Made by a program: the position numbers and the translations under genes. Positions 12,401 to 24,600 of a stretch of 64,000 nt of DNA are shown in pieces; within the stretch, counting starts at the first letter, position 1, and the number at the start of each line of letters is the position of its first letter. A model generated the notes under the pieces. It did no database searches. It was not told the origin of the DNA and worked only from the letters and a program-made list of their open reading frames with translations. This DNA comes from Hyphochytrium catenoides (taxonomy: Eukaryota; Sar; Hyphochytriomycetes; Hyphochytriales; Hyphochytriaceae), in contig FLMG01002775.1 of NCBI GenBank assembly GCA_900088475.1, positions 50,120-114,119 of the forward strand, given 5' to 3'.

Positions 12401-15400
12401 CCTCCTCTCCCCTTCCCCTCTCCCCTCTCTTCCACCTCCCCTGGCTCCCCTCCAAACACAGGCACTCCACTCCCCCGCTAGGAGAGAAGTTGCACTACGG
12501 TCTGGACCCCTCCAGCACCCTCTTCACCTCTTTACGTCAGCCTCGAGGGATTGTGGCTGTCCTCGCCTTCAACCATAAGAGAAGGATTGCATATGGAGGT
12601 CTTTTTCCTCTCACCTAGATCTGGCTGTGAGCCTATGACATCCTTGATGACATATCTCTCCTCCCCTTGCTCCAGTTTGAGCTCAGCGTTCACAGAGCCC
12701 TTGATCGCCTTGTGGTCCTCTGGAGTAAGGTACAAATACCTGAATCCTCGGGTAGGGTCCTAACGACGGGGGGCAATGAAGGGCAGAATCAGGGTAACCA
12801 ATCGCGGAGGAGGCAGTGTCGAGTGAGGGAAGCGGACAAACATCAGCATTGGAGGTTAAAATGCTCCTAGGCATACTTGCGCTGGGACTGCGTTCCTGCT
12901 TCTTAGATAGCGAAGAACCATACCTGAGGGTCATTCCACGCCACCTTGAACTTCTCTTTGACCTCCTCTGCCATACCAATCCGAGCGCCGCTATTGGCGG
13001 CTAGGTAGACACGTGGCAGAGCACGTTCTCTGGCAAACCGGCTTGCAAAGTCGAATACCAGATCTTCTCGGGTGCCAAATGAGCCGGCCTGGGATTAAGT
13101 ATAGCGTTAGACAACAGGCAAAATTATATTCAGCAGAACTAGACTAGCACTAGATCACAGCACCATGACACCGCAAGAGAGCATAATAGCCCTACAGAGC
13201 GTCGGCTCTTCGTAAACAACTAAAGCCTGGAAAAGTATCGGTTCGGCGTGTCTTCTTACCTTGTGAGTGATGTCGTTGGCTATGATGACAACCTGTCGCC
13301 CACCCTCCTTCTCAGGAAACTCTGGAGTGTACATAGTGGCCAACCAGGCAACCATCCCCACGTCATTCTGGCCAGCCGAGCGCGTCATTGGAATTAACTC
13401 CAGATCTTCCGACTCTTCGGCCCGCCAAGGGCTAGACGTGTCCCCATTCTTTCGGCGAACGACCAACTCAACAGCCTATTTCAGGAATAATTCAGAGGAT
13501 CTGTCAAAGATGGGGAGAACTTCCGCGGAATATTCGATGCATAAAGATAATGGGACAAACCATAAACGTGGCGGTGGATAGGTAAGGCAGAGAATTAGAC
13601 GTTAGGTAAAAGTTAGGAAGCAGTGCCACACTTCACAGCAGTGGTTGTAACTCCTGAACTTACGTGTAGAGGTCTTCTAGGTAGCTGCACTGCCCTAATG
13701 TGCTTTCGAGGTTTGGTGTGCTCCTTCCACAGGTGCAATAACGCACGCTCGAATAACTCCAAGAAGTCGTAACAATAGAGGGTGTCCGACATGCGGGCTA
13801 TAGAGATGAAATGGGAACCCAGGTGCAAGAGGCGGTAGTGAGATGGCTTTTACAACGATACAGCCAAAGCAAGCCGTCACCACCACGGACACGTAAGGTG
13901 CGAAGGTTTCGTACCTGCCAGCTCTCTCAGACGTTGAAGTGGGTCGACAACTGGGTACGGAGTAGTGAGAGGAAGCCCATCCAATTCGCCAGTATGAAAA
14001 TCCTCGCCAACGGATGTGAAGATAGGCTGAGTGGAAGCAACAGCGATTAGAATTCGAGTCCGCCGCCAAACAGAAATAGGCCACAATATCAAGTTCTATC
14101 TGACCTGATTGGTCTGCGGATCAACTGAAGCTTCAACGTATGCTTCGACTCTGAGGACATAACTGCATGTTCAGGAGGAAGAGAAGTAAGTGCCGGGATT
14201 GTATTTAACCAGAGTCGTAGTAACGCCATTTATTTTATGCCTTACCCTGTCGGGTTGGTTGCGATAAGCCTCATAGGAATCCGAGCAGACTCTGGCTTAA
14301 ACTTTGCATTGATCTTGAACTCCACCTCGGACACATTTAAGCGTCGGATGGCTTCCTCGTATCTGCAGGATAACAATACAGCTTAGACTTCTAAGAAGAA
14401 GATGGCCAAGAAGTATTTTTAGGGAGTCAAGCCTTCTCTATGCTTTGGCAAATCAGAGGTCCACAACAGTACCTCGTCGTTAAAATCTTGACGAACGCCT
14501 CAACGTAGGCAGGGTTAACCACTGCATCCGGGATGACTGATAGGAAGATGTGGTTGTTGCTATACTGTTGATATAAGATTCGTGCGTGCGCAAGGATAAG
14601 AAAGAAGGGTTAGAGTTAGTCCATTATTGAGCACTGGAGCAGTCAGCTTGTGTAAGCAGGTCCTCTAGTCAACAATCAGACTCCAACAGTACCACGCACC
14701 GCCAGAACAAACTTAATAGAGTAGCTGATCAAGCGGCAAAAACATTGAGCAACCGCTAGCTACTTGGCAACTTACTTCGCTGCTCTGTGCGCCATCACGC
14801 TGCGCCTCACCCAGAGCAATCTCCAGTGCATTGAGAGCTTCCACGAACATTCGCTCTGGTCCAGGATGTGAGTCGAGAGCTGCTTGACTCTCAGCATCGT
14901 CGACTCTAAGAAGAAGGGAAAGGTCATGGTTGAAGCACGAATTTTGTAAGAGGACTCGTAAGGATTGACAATCTCAGAAGTGACCGGCTCTAATGGTCCT
15001 TCTTACCTCTCTGCACTCCTCACTATGGCTCTGACGAAGAATCGTTTTTTGGTCGCTGCTGGGCCAGCAAGTCCCGCTTTTTGAGCGACATTTTTTTTTG
15101 GTCTGGCCTCGTAGATATGGATGGAGCGATCTTTGGTGGGGACCATTCTCACATTATAGTTGCTGAGCCGCTTTAGCTCAAGCTGATATGCGTGAGGAGC
15201 TTCCATGTGACGCACTATGGGGTCTTCCCTGTACTCCAGACGCTATATGGATACGATATATGGAGGAAGACAGTAAGTGTAAGTCAACGGAATCACGAGT
15301 GGAAAGGGAATAGGAGAGACTGTGATTATATAGGAAGTTGGATAGAAAATGCGAGGATGGCATAAGACGATGCTCAAGGTTCAGAGTGGACTGCGACAGC

Positions 15401-18400
15401 TTGCACTTGCCTGCCTAAAGGTATAAATGCTCGGATACTTGTAGGTCGTGACGTTCCTCCAGCCATCAATGGGCTTGCGTGTGGCTGGCACTGAGACCGT
15501 GAAGGTCACCCGGCGGATCCCCGCGGCTTCTAGTGAGGAAGTATTATCCTGTTGGTGTAGGGATCGTGGGTTACCAAACACAAGCACCGAGAAGGTAGAC
15601 CACTACGAGGTGATGGTCCTTACCTGCAGTACGCCTTCAATAACTTTAATGAGGCGGTCCTCCTCCCCTTCGCATTCTCCTGTGAGCGCAATATGCAGCG
15701 TATTAACCTTGCCAGCTGCCTGCTGACGAGGTTGCTTTCCGGTGGATCTTGGAGCCTAGTAGGAGATCGGGTCAGACACCATCGACCGGAGTGTTACAAA
15801 TTGCCACCGCAACATTCCCTCATCCAGTCGGCAGAGCAAATGCTACTTACGGTTTTAAGCACTGCGAGAAGTTTGGGAAGATGGTGCTCGAAATCCTTTA
15901 AAGTGCCCATTGATGCCATCAGTCCCCTGCATTCTGATACCTGAGCTGGCTGCAAAGGATACATCGTAATCCGTAGTTTAGCTCGTTCTTACCTGCGCAG
16001 GGTTTTAGCAGGAATGGGTGCTACCCATTCAGATGTCTCAGAGTCACTGCCGCTTAGCCGAGTGAGATCGGTCTTGGAAGCTCTGCGTCATAGTGCAAAT
16101 CGTTAACCTCCTGAAGCAGCAATGGAAAAGAAGATGCCCATCTTACCTTGTCGCTTGAAGAGAGCCACGTGTGAGGAGAGAGGACAGATCATCCGAAGAG
16201 TCTGCCGCCGTAAGAGCCGAAGATTCACTAGCGGTGAAGTCGAATACAGACCAAAGGACTCCATCCGAAATGTCAACAGTAAGCTACAAAGCCAAAGGAA
16301 GGAATTTTTATGAGCCCAAGCCAGAAGAAAAGTCATTTAGGTAACTTCTCAACAGCCACTTGTTCTACCTTATCAATGACATATGCCCTGTAAACTCGTC
16401 TGACGTAAGTCTCGATAGCGAGCTGGCGAAGGACCGGCTCTGGATGCTGAAACATCTCCAGGAGGAGGTCAAAGACAGGTTGGGACTCGTTGACGAGCTC
16501 ATCCACTTTGTAAGTCCGCAGCACAGGGTCTTGGCGGGCGAGAGATGACAGAGTTGTTAGACGGGGTAGAAAAGGTTAAGGTAAGCAGGGATATATGAAA
16601 CGGAGTGAGTACGATGGGCAGAGACCATCAGGCTGAAGAGGACGATGCAACGCGAATAAACCATACCTGAATCGGGTACTGAGGCAGCACTTTTTAGGAC
16701 GCCTTCGACCATGGATCTGCGGTGAGAGTAGGATGGTATCCTTTCATTGAGGAGCATCTGCCGAGCTTCCAGGGCAACCAACGAATAGCTTTTCCCATGG
16801 AGTTGAGAGAGCTTCTTCAGGGTGGTGAGGTAGGGGCTTATAGCAGAATTCGCGCGCTTGTCGTCGCCTATCAAAAGCAGTGTGTGTGTGTGTGTTAGTC
16901 ACAGGCTGGGCATCACTTTAGGGGATCTCAGTGTCCATTTTTTTTTGTAATGCCAACACTCCCCGTTGGAAGAAGAAGATAGGCCATTACTGCACTCTGT
17001 GATACAAACCACACCTCTCTGAGTAGGTATCTCACCTGCCGAGTCGCTGCTTGAAACCTTGCTTTGGATTCTTCTCAGCAGCGCGAGGCACAATGCATTC
17101 TTTTCCTTCAGCTTCTGATGACTCTGCGCTATGGTGAAGACCTGAGAGAGATCATTTCGATAGGTAGCTCGAAGGGCGGTAATCATGTCCTCATCATGCC
17201 TCAGGTCCTCTGGCATTCAAAGGAAAGGAAGAGGGAAGTGGGTCAGATGAGGCAAACTAACAAACCTGCTTCCGCTTGAAGGGACAGCACTTCCTCTCTT
17301 TTCTGTCTAGGGCAATATTCGGTTTTGGACTAAAGCACGATATCTTGCTTCCATACCGTTTGCAAAGAAGCTCTCGGCCTTGAGATATTCGGTGACAATG
17401 CTTATGATAACACTGGCGGTGTAGCTCTGCACACCTCCACAGTGGTTCTGAATCACCTGCCGGAGAGATTGACAGGTGTTTCTGTATGCTGCTGCATTCC
17501 TTGCTGACATGCCAGCGGCGCCAGAGTCAAGAACCTCCAGGGCCTGTCACAAGTATTGACTATCAGGAACTCGTCTCCTCTACACACAAAGCGATGTACT
17601 ACTCACCTTGCAGGCATCAAAGTCAACGGTGTTGGTAGAGTTTTCACGATAGATAGAGACCATGTGCAGTAACTCATCGTAGACCTCTGCGGGAATTCGA
17701 CCAGCCAGGGCTGATAGGGCTTCCTCCACCTCGAATGGTGCAACCATCCGGGAGAGGGATGACTCTTCACTTAGTAGAGCATCCAAGTCCGTGAGCGCTT
17801 CTTCCTCCATCTCCTTAGGCATCATATAGCCACTCATGATGCTCTTCAGTACATTCACTGCGCCTCTGACGATCATGTGTGGCTTCAGCTTGGACCGACT
17901 ATTCATGGTCGGGGCGGGAAGTGTGCCGTCAAAGACCTAGATAACGAAGACACGTAAGAGTATGAACTAGGTACAAAGGCAGAGACGGTCCACCATCAAG
18001 ACCAAGTGCCACTTCAGGACCACGAGAGCGAACAAATTGTATAGTCAAAGCTACCTTGCTTTTTTGCACACATGAAGGGTCATCCAAAACGACTGTTGCT
18101 AAGCAATCCCCAGGAGAGATATTGGCGCCTTCTGACATGAGCAGAGTGATGGTACCACTTTCTTGGACGACGAGAGGCATGTACATCTTCATGACCTGAG
18201 GCAAAAAGATGGTAGATGGAGTGTTCAATGAGGATTGTAAGCGATCAGAAAAGTATGCTGATGTTTTTAGCGACTTTAAGTATAAATAGTAGGAACTGTG
18301 CCGAGCATATGGAACTTCACGACAGGTTCTCTTACCTCCACCTCCACGAAAGGTGTTCCTTTGGCTACCCAAGCCCCATCTTCTACAAGATACCGGGCAA

Positions 18401-21400
18401 TCTTTCCGGTTGCATCAGTAGTGAGCCGAGTAGGGTCGTACTCGTTCGTGAACTGACTTGTCTGACCGTCCAGGACCAACCGAAGGCCTGCTGCTTCCTT
18501 ATGTAGGTAGGCTACATGGGACTTTCCATCGTAAAGGACCAGAAACCTGCATAAGGCCATGATATAAAAATGTGACTTCCAAGAAGGTATGCGCTGAAGG
18601 AGAATGGACGAAAAGATTGGACCCCAACACCGACACTAGTGGAGACATTACCCGCCGTCGCTTAGCATGCGGACATCCGCCTGCACGAAGGATCCATTGC
18701 ACTCAATGCTAAACGTGCTGGGACCGCTCTCGTGGGCTGTCATCATGTACTTGGCCCCTTGATATATAATCTCAATGCTTTGAGATTGACGAAGCAACTC
18801 CAAGGGAGGCACTTGTCCACGCTGGATAGTGAGAATAGCGGAGAGGGCATAAAACTGTTAGTCAAACGGCCGCCATCCCTTCGCTCATATTCTGAACATC
18901 CCTCACTCTTCCCCGTCTACTCTAACCTGAAGAAGACCATTGAACTCCTGTCTGCGCGCCATGGCTGATTTAAAGGCTTGCACTAGAGCTCCAACCGTGA
19001 CAACAAGTAGAGCACTTTGTCCCGTTTCCTCCTTTTCAAACTCCCTGTAGCGCGCGATGCGCTGGTCCAGCCAAGACGTATCGATGTTGTTCTTGATGAA
19101 GTCATCAGACTCCATCATCTTTGCGATGTACTCTACGGTCGTGCGGATATCGCCGCGAATTGACAGTTCCTGTTTCCGTTTGGAAGTTGTGAGAGTTAGG
19201 AACTAAGTCGATTACACTCGTGCTTCTAAGTGATCGCGATTGAGTGTCGCCTCCGTTGCACTTCAGTTATCCCCTTAGAACTGATTCTTCTCGTTAACTA
19301 CTCTATACTGACCTTCAGGGCAAGAATGATGTTCTTCCTTGCGCGCTCTCTGCTAGCTCCCCAGGCGAACAGATGCCCAATTTGGCTGGCAGATGCAGGA
19401 CCATTAGGAGAGGGTAAATCAATCAGAGATCGGTATGGTGAGCACCTGGAAGGTCCTATAAATGCCGTCAATAAATGCAAAGTCACGGTACCTGTCTGCA
19501 AATTCATGGACTCTTCCCGACGAATCCACTGAGAAATATCCCCAGACATCTGGAGTACTGCGGAAGTTCAGCTCCTCGATCGCGCCACTCGTAGGCTTAA
19601 ATCCAGCATCAGGATTCTCTAAAAATTTACGGAGAAGTACAATCAAAGGAATGCGCTACGAGGGGTAGTAAAGATAACACGGATACCACAGAGAAGCAAT
19701 GTGCGGTCTGGGTAACATCGTTCTCAGCAACAGACCAGCGATAACATGGTTAACACATTCATCAAGCGCTGAAGAACCTTGCAGTTAAAAATAACAAACA
19801 GGAACAAAAAGAAAGTCCGCGTGGAAGGCAAAGTGAGGCAAAGGACCCTTTACCGGCTGTAATGCGTGCAGCAATGACGTGTCCCTCCGGGGGCTTTTGT
19901 GGCTCGGTATCAAAGTCGATCATGCTGGACGAGAAAGGATCGTGAAGGTACAACCGCCGAATGTCTGTCGCCATCCATGCTCTCTTAGTCACGATCTATA
20001 ATCTAGCAATATGAGATCACCTTAGCAACGTGAAGCTGCTTACCTGGGATTCTGTATAATGGAATCCCCATCGCCACTTGGAGCTGCGCTGCTGGAAGGT
20101 TGACGCCAGTGATCATTTCTGTCACGGGATGCTCCACCTATGGCACAATTCTCGGTGATTAGATATACAACGAGGGCTTCTCATTGGTTTCCTTTTGAAA
20201 GGAGATTACCTGAAGTCGTGGGTTGAGTTCTAAGAAGAAGAATTCTTTCTTGTCACCATCGTCTGTATAGAGGTATTCCACAGTTCCCGCATTGACGTAC
20301 TGGACTTCTTTAGCTAGACGGACGGCGGCGCGTTCCATGCTGGCCCAAATATCATCAGGCGCAGCAACAACAGGCCCTGAAGACGGGCGATGGTGAGACA
20401 AATTGGGGACTGACAGAAGGGAAACTCAGAGAAAGGGACCATGATTATACTCCATAACAAAGCGGTAATATTTCGCAAAAGCAATCCTAGGGACGGCCCA
20501 AGCTCACCTTCCTCAACAATCTTCTGGTGGCGACGCTGCACAGAGCAGTCACGGCCCCGAAGGGCCACGGCATTGCCATAGGCATCGGCCAGCAGCTGCA
20601 CCTCAAGATGCCGAGACCGCGGACAAAGCTTCATGACAAAGATCGGAGAGCCGGGGATCTCACCCTGAACGGCAGTGAATGCCGCCGCGATGTCTTTTTC
20701 AGCGGTCACTTTGCGAATTCCTTTTCCGCCTGAAAGAGAGTTATTAGGTCGCTAGGAAGTAGCTTCGCCGCAAGCGTGACAGAGGGTAGGTAATTTCGCC
20801 TTACCTCCACCTTCGCTAGCTTTTATCATGACGGGTAGCCCCACTCTCTCGCAAGCCGAGATGGCCTCTTCCACAGTCTTCACGTTGGCTTGATCATAGA
20901 TGGAGTCTGGTATACAACCCGCGGACGAGTAATCCACAGTGATCCCATCTCCATTCCAAGCGATAGTTGGCACTCTGGCAGACTGAGCAATGATTGTTGA
21001 CCCGATCTTATCTCCAAGGGCTCTCATAGGCTTGCCTGGTGGCCCGATAAAGACGATGCCTCGCTCTGTGTGCTTTAATGTATCGGGGAGAAGGGGATTT
21101 TCGCTCGCATGGCCCCAGCCAGCCCAAACGGCATCCACTTCAAACCTTTCCGCTATCTCAACAATCAACATGACGTTGGCATAGTTGTTGTTGTTAGACC
21201 CTCCAGGCACTTCTACAACTTGATCGGCCATGCGGATATATTCCGCGTTAGCCCGCAGGTCCTCAGGCGTGGCCATTACAAGGAACTCAACCTAGTCAAA
21301 CGATGGATAAAGCAGTCAGAAGGGAGACAGAGGTTTGTGAACGAGGACTACCCACCATCCTCTCGTTGCCAAACATCTCGTACGACCATCTTCGGATCGA

Positions 21401-21688
21401 TCGGATGCACTTGACAGCTGAGATTCCATTATTTGCTATCAGGATCTTGTTAATAGACCGATTGCCTCCAAGCTGCGTGACATAGTCATCGACAGACAAG
21501 AAAGTAAATCCTAGCAAGATGCGGTCAAGGTTACTCTCACATTATGAGACGATGATTGGGAAGAACCTACCGCCACTGCTGCTTCTGTTGCGAACCTCTA
21601 CATGGTCCTGTTGCACCTCATCTTCACCAATCTTCCCAAGTTTCTGCAGAGCAACTCCGCTCATGCTGCGGGAGGGAGCGGCCGGCAT
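9489..21688 (-). CDS. ACC1: Homomeric acetyl-CoA carboxylase, multi-domain eukaryotic type
   Basis: This enzyme carboxylates acetyl-CoA to malonyl-CoA, the committed step of fatty-acid synthesis, using biotin, ATP and bicarbonate. Exon 1 starts at ATG 21686-21688 and is joined by G/GTAGGT...CTAG/GA to the exon near 21515. Domains run in the usual order. Biotin carboxylase has [22 protein letters not shown] and [11 protein letters not shown] (about 21460-21100), then [24 protein letters not shown] and [14 protein letters not shown] (20830-20100). The biotinyl domain has VMKMYM, with the target Lys codon at 18187-18189. A long central region (about 17900-14000) follows. Carboxyltransferase has [15 protein letters not shown] (about 13000), [14 protein letters not shown] (about 12180), [14 protein letters not shown] (about 11300-11180) and [15 protein letters not shown] (about 10810). 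The last exon ends at TAG 9489-9491. At least 25 exons are expected. The N-terminus shows no obvious plastid or signal peptide, so a cytosolic enzyme is inferred. The family call is essentially certain. Confidence 0.97.
16881..16895. repeat. (TG)n microsatellite in an ACC intron
   Basis: About seven TG units lie just upstream (minus-strand sense) of an exon in the central ACC region, next to a poly-T run at about 16939. It is probably part of the pyrimidine/purine-biased intron sequence. Confidence 0.7.
18187..18189 (-). other. Predicted biotinylated lysine codon of ACC
   Basis: On the minus strand the exon opens directly with V-M-K-M-Y-M. In eukaryotic ACCs the Lys of the (V/A)MKM motif carries biotin. 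The codon AAG reads as CTT on the plus strand here. The intron sits immediately before the motif Val, so the biotin hairpin starts an exon. Confidence 0.9.
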
Positions 21689-24600
21689 GGTTCTTGCTTT
21701 GACTTCAGTGTCTAGGCCTCGGGATCATGAATTTCTCGCGTGTGCTCTGGATAACGTTATTAAAAAGCACTTCTATCCTTTCTTAGTGCCTGGCACCAGA
21801 AGACTGCGATCTCCAGGTTAGCTGGGGAATGCGTTTCATAGACTGTCGCCAAGAAGACAGCGCTGGATTGAAGATGAAGATGATGCCACCAGCTTGAGAA
21901 GGTAAGTTCCCTTGTGGGTAGTTACCCCGTTAGCACTGCCTGCACTTGGACGAAGCAGAGCAACTGCAAGGGGAGGTCCAGGCTAATCCTCTCTCTTCTC
22001 CCGTCAGGTTTTCCTCCTCCGGCTTGCTAGAACTAGTTCTTTTCCCGTCAGCCCAGGAATAGTTCGAAAGGACCATCAGCTCTTTGACTTGACACTTGAG
22101 CTCTCTCCCTTGACTTGAGGATGGGGAGGACCGAGACCAAGGCTTCAGGACACAGGTTGACCATCGTAACACCGACAGCCCTTCGTCGTAAAAGGTAATG
22201 TAGTTCTTACCTACCTGAAGATATGCCGACCAAGCTAACTCCACAGTTCTGTCCCGGTACTTCTTGCCCTGTAGGTGTACCGCCAGCAATCTAGAGGACG
22301 TAGGAAGGAAGGGGGAGGACAGGGAAGCCCTTCCCCAGCCTCTGATTCGCTCAATCTTGCAATAGTCTACCTCTCCACTTCGCCCCTTCATCTTGTGCGG
22401 CTGTTGCTAAGGACTTTGTACACATACCTTGACTCTATCTTACTTGACTTGACTCTGACTGTTGACAGATATCTCTGGTGTTTCCTCTCTCTGTGGGGGT
22501 TGTTATCCTTGATCCTTGCTACTTGCTACTTTGCACCTTGACTAGGATCTACCCCCAGTCTCCTCGAAAGCACCGAAAAACGTCAATTTGGGGCCTCTCA
22601 CCTCCATGTGCCCAGTGGTTCCCCCATGTCAGAAGTTAGAATTATTTGAGGTCAGAACCGTCGGCCTCCCTGTTTCGACTCATGTTGTGGGTTACGACGC
22701 TACTTTGTCGAACTACATGTTCCAACACAGGAATTCCAAATCGTGAGTATGGGAGTTCTAGGATATAATCAAGGTAGGTCTTCTAGATTCGTAATGTGAA
22801 GAAGTGAGTTTGAGATGAGGATGTAACATGCTGTTGATAGCCTACGTGGGTGGGATATGTGCTAACCTCTGTGAAAGCCTGGGACGGGTGTGTACAATCT
22901 TGTAGATCTAGGTCTGGAATGTGAAGTCATCCAGTGCTTGGTGACTACCTCATCAATCCCTGAAACCTGATTGGCTGTGATGCACGACGTCGTGACATTT
23001 GGGCTTTTTCACGGCCTATGATTGGCTAGATTCCTGTTGAATGGCCTTGAGCGACCAGCGGTACCATCATCAGATCATCCGCTGCCTTGATTGAGTGAGA
23101 TCTTCATTACGAAGATGTGATAAAGCAGCAATAATTGTACTTGTCAGTGGCCTTAGGAAGCCTTTCATCGGCAGCTCGAGTTTGCCCAGCTGTTTGACCT
23201 GACCCTTCTCCTTCGTTTTCGTAGAAGTGGCCAATCCTGATGCTCAGGCTCTGCTCCACAAAGATGCGCTCTATCTTTTATAAAAACTACGCAATGGGTA
23301 AGTCTCCGTCTCGCATTACTTCTATGTCTACGTGTAGAGGTGTACCAGCTAGCACCATCACCACCGGGCCGATTGAAGGTCATAAACAAAGGTATCAAGG
23401 AGGAACAAGTAAACCATCGCCAACTTAGCTACGGCATTGCACTCTGGGATACATTGTACCGTCCTAATCCTCCCAGTAAGCGGGAGGGGAGCTACTTGTT
23501 ATTGGACAAGAGGTTGATCCTGGTCGTGAGGTAACCCTTTTTGACAGAGATATTCGTCTGTTAACGACGGGTAGCCTCAAGTAAAATAGGACATCGGCAT
23601 TCATCTCCCTCTGACCATCTGTCATTCTTAACCGCACCACAAAGCTAGTCCAGGGTTCTTGACTGAAATCAAGGGCGTTTGCTAATGATAGATACAAGCG
23701 TAATGAAGGTGACACTCGACAGTAGATTAAGAAAAAAACAGTCACCTTTATAAAGCTGATATCACATAAGCACTTGAGTTGCCAAAAGATTCGTGAAGTG
23801 ATCCACGCCTTCGCCGGCCTACGTGGCATGCAGAAGACGAACCGGTTATGCGCAAAGAATAGCTCCACCTCGCTTTCTGGCCATTTATGCTATGAGGTAG
23901 TTGTGTACTCAAAAGAGGCATTAGAATAATGCGCTCAACATTCCCAGCGACTGTGCTCTGGTAGCTAGGGTCTACGAGAACTACAATGTGGACTTACTAC
24001 TCAGCAGGCACCTAGCAAAGACGCTGTCTCGGCTGGGTTAGAGGTATGTGCATCCAGCTGGATAAGGCGTGGAGGAAGGTTGAGTCCATGTAACCGACCC
24101 CCGCAACTTTCCTTCGTGGAGATGAGTTTATCTGCTTGAGACTGGGACCGCTCATAGTGGCACTCTTGACTGAACTTCGAGCACTTTACCCACTTTAAGC
24201 TGACCCTTAATACTCCGTAGTATCAGAACTGTAGCCATTGAGGATGGTGATACGAAAGTAGACTTACTTAGGTCACAGAGACGTGAACGCAACTATTGTG
24301 CCCGGAATATAACTCACAAAAGCTGGAGTAATATAATTGCCTGGTCAAGAGTAGCCTTAAGGTGGTACCCTCGTGAAGGGCTAAAGAAGCTTTCCTGAGA
24401 CCATCACTGTGAAAGCAAGTGGAGGTACGTGCGGTTGTCTGACATACCCAGATAAATGGTCTACGCGCCAGGCTTATGGGTTGGGTATGCGACTTGAGCG
24501 ATCAGAGCGCCAGTGGCTCTATGGTAATGAAATGGTCGCTTGATAAGGGTAGGAACAGCTTTTGATCCCAAAACAATGTTAGAAAGCTCGGCGCGGCCTT

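Noticed and set aside
23464-23868. 134-codon minus-strand frame considered as a capsid- or integrase-like fragment
   Set aside because: No diagnostic residues could be identified, and it is closed by stops just upstream.
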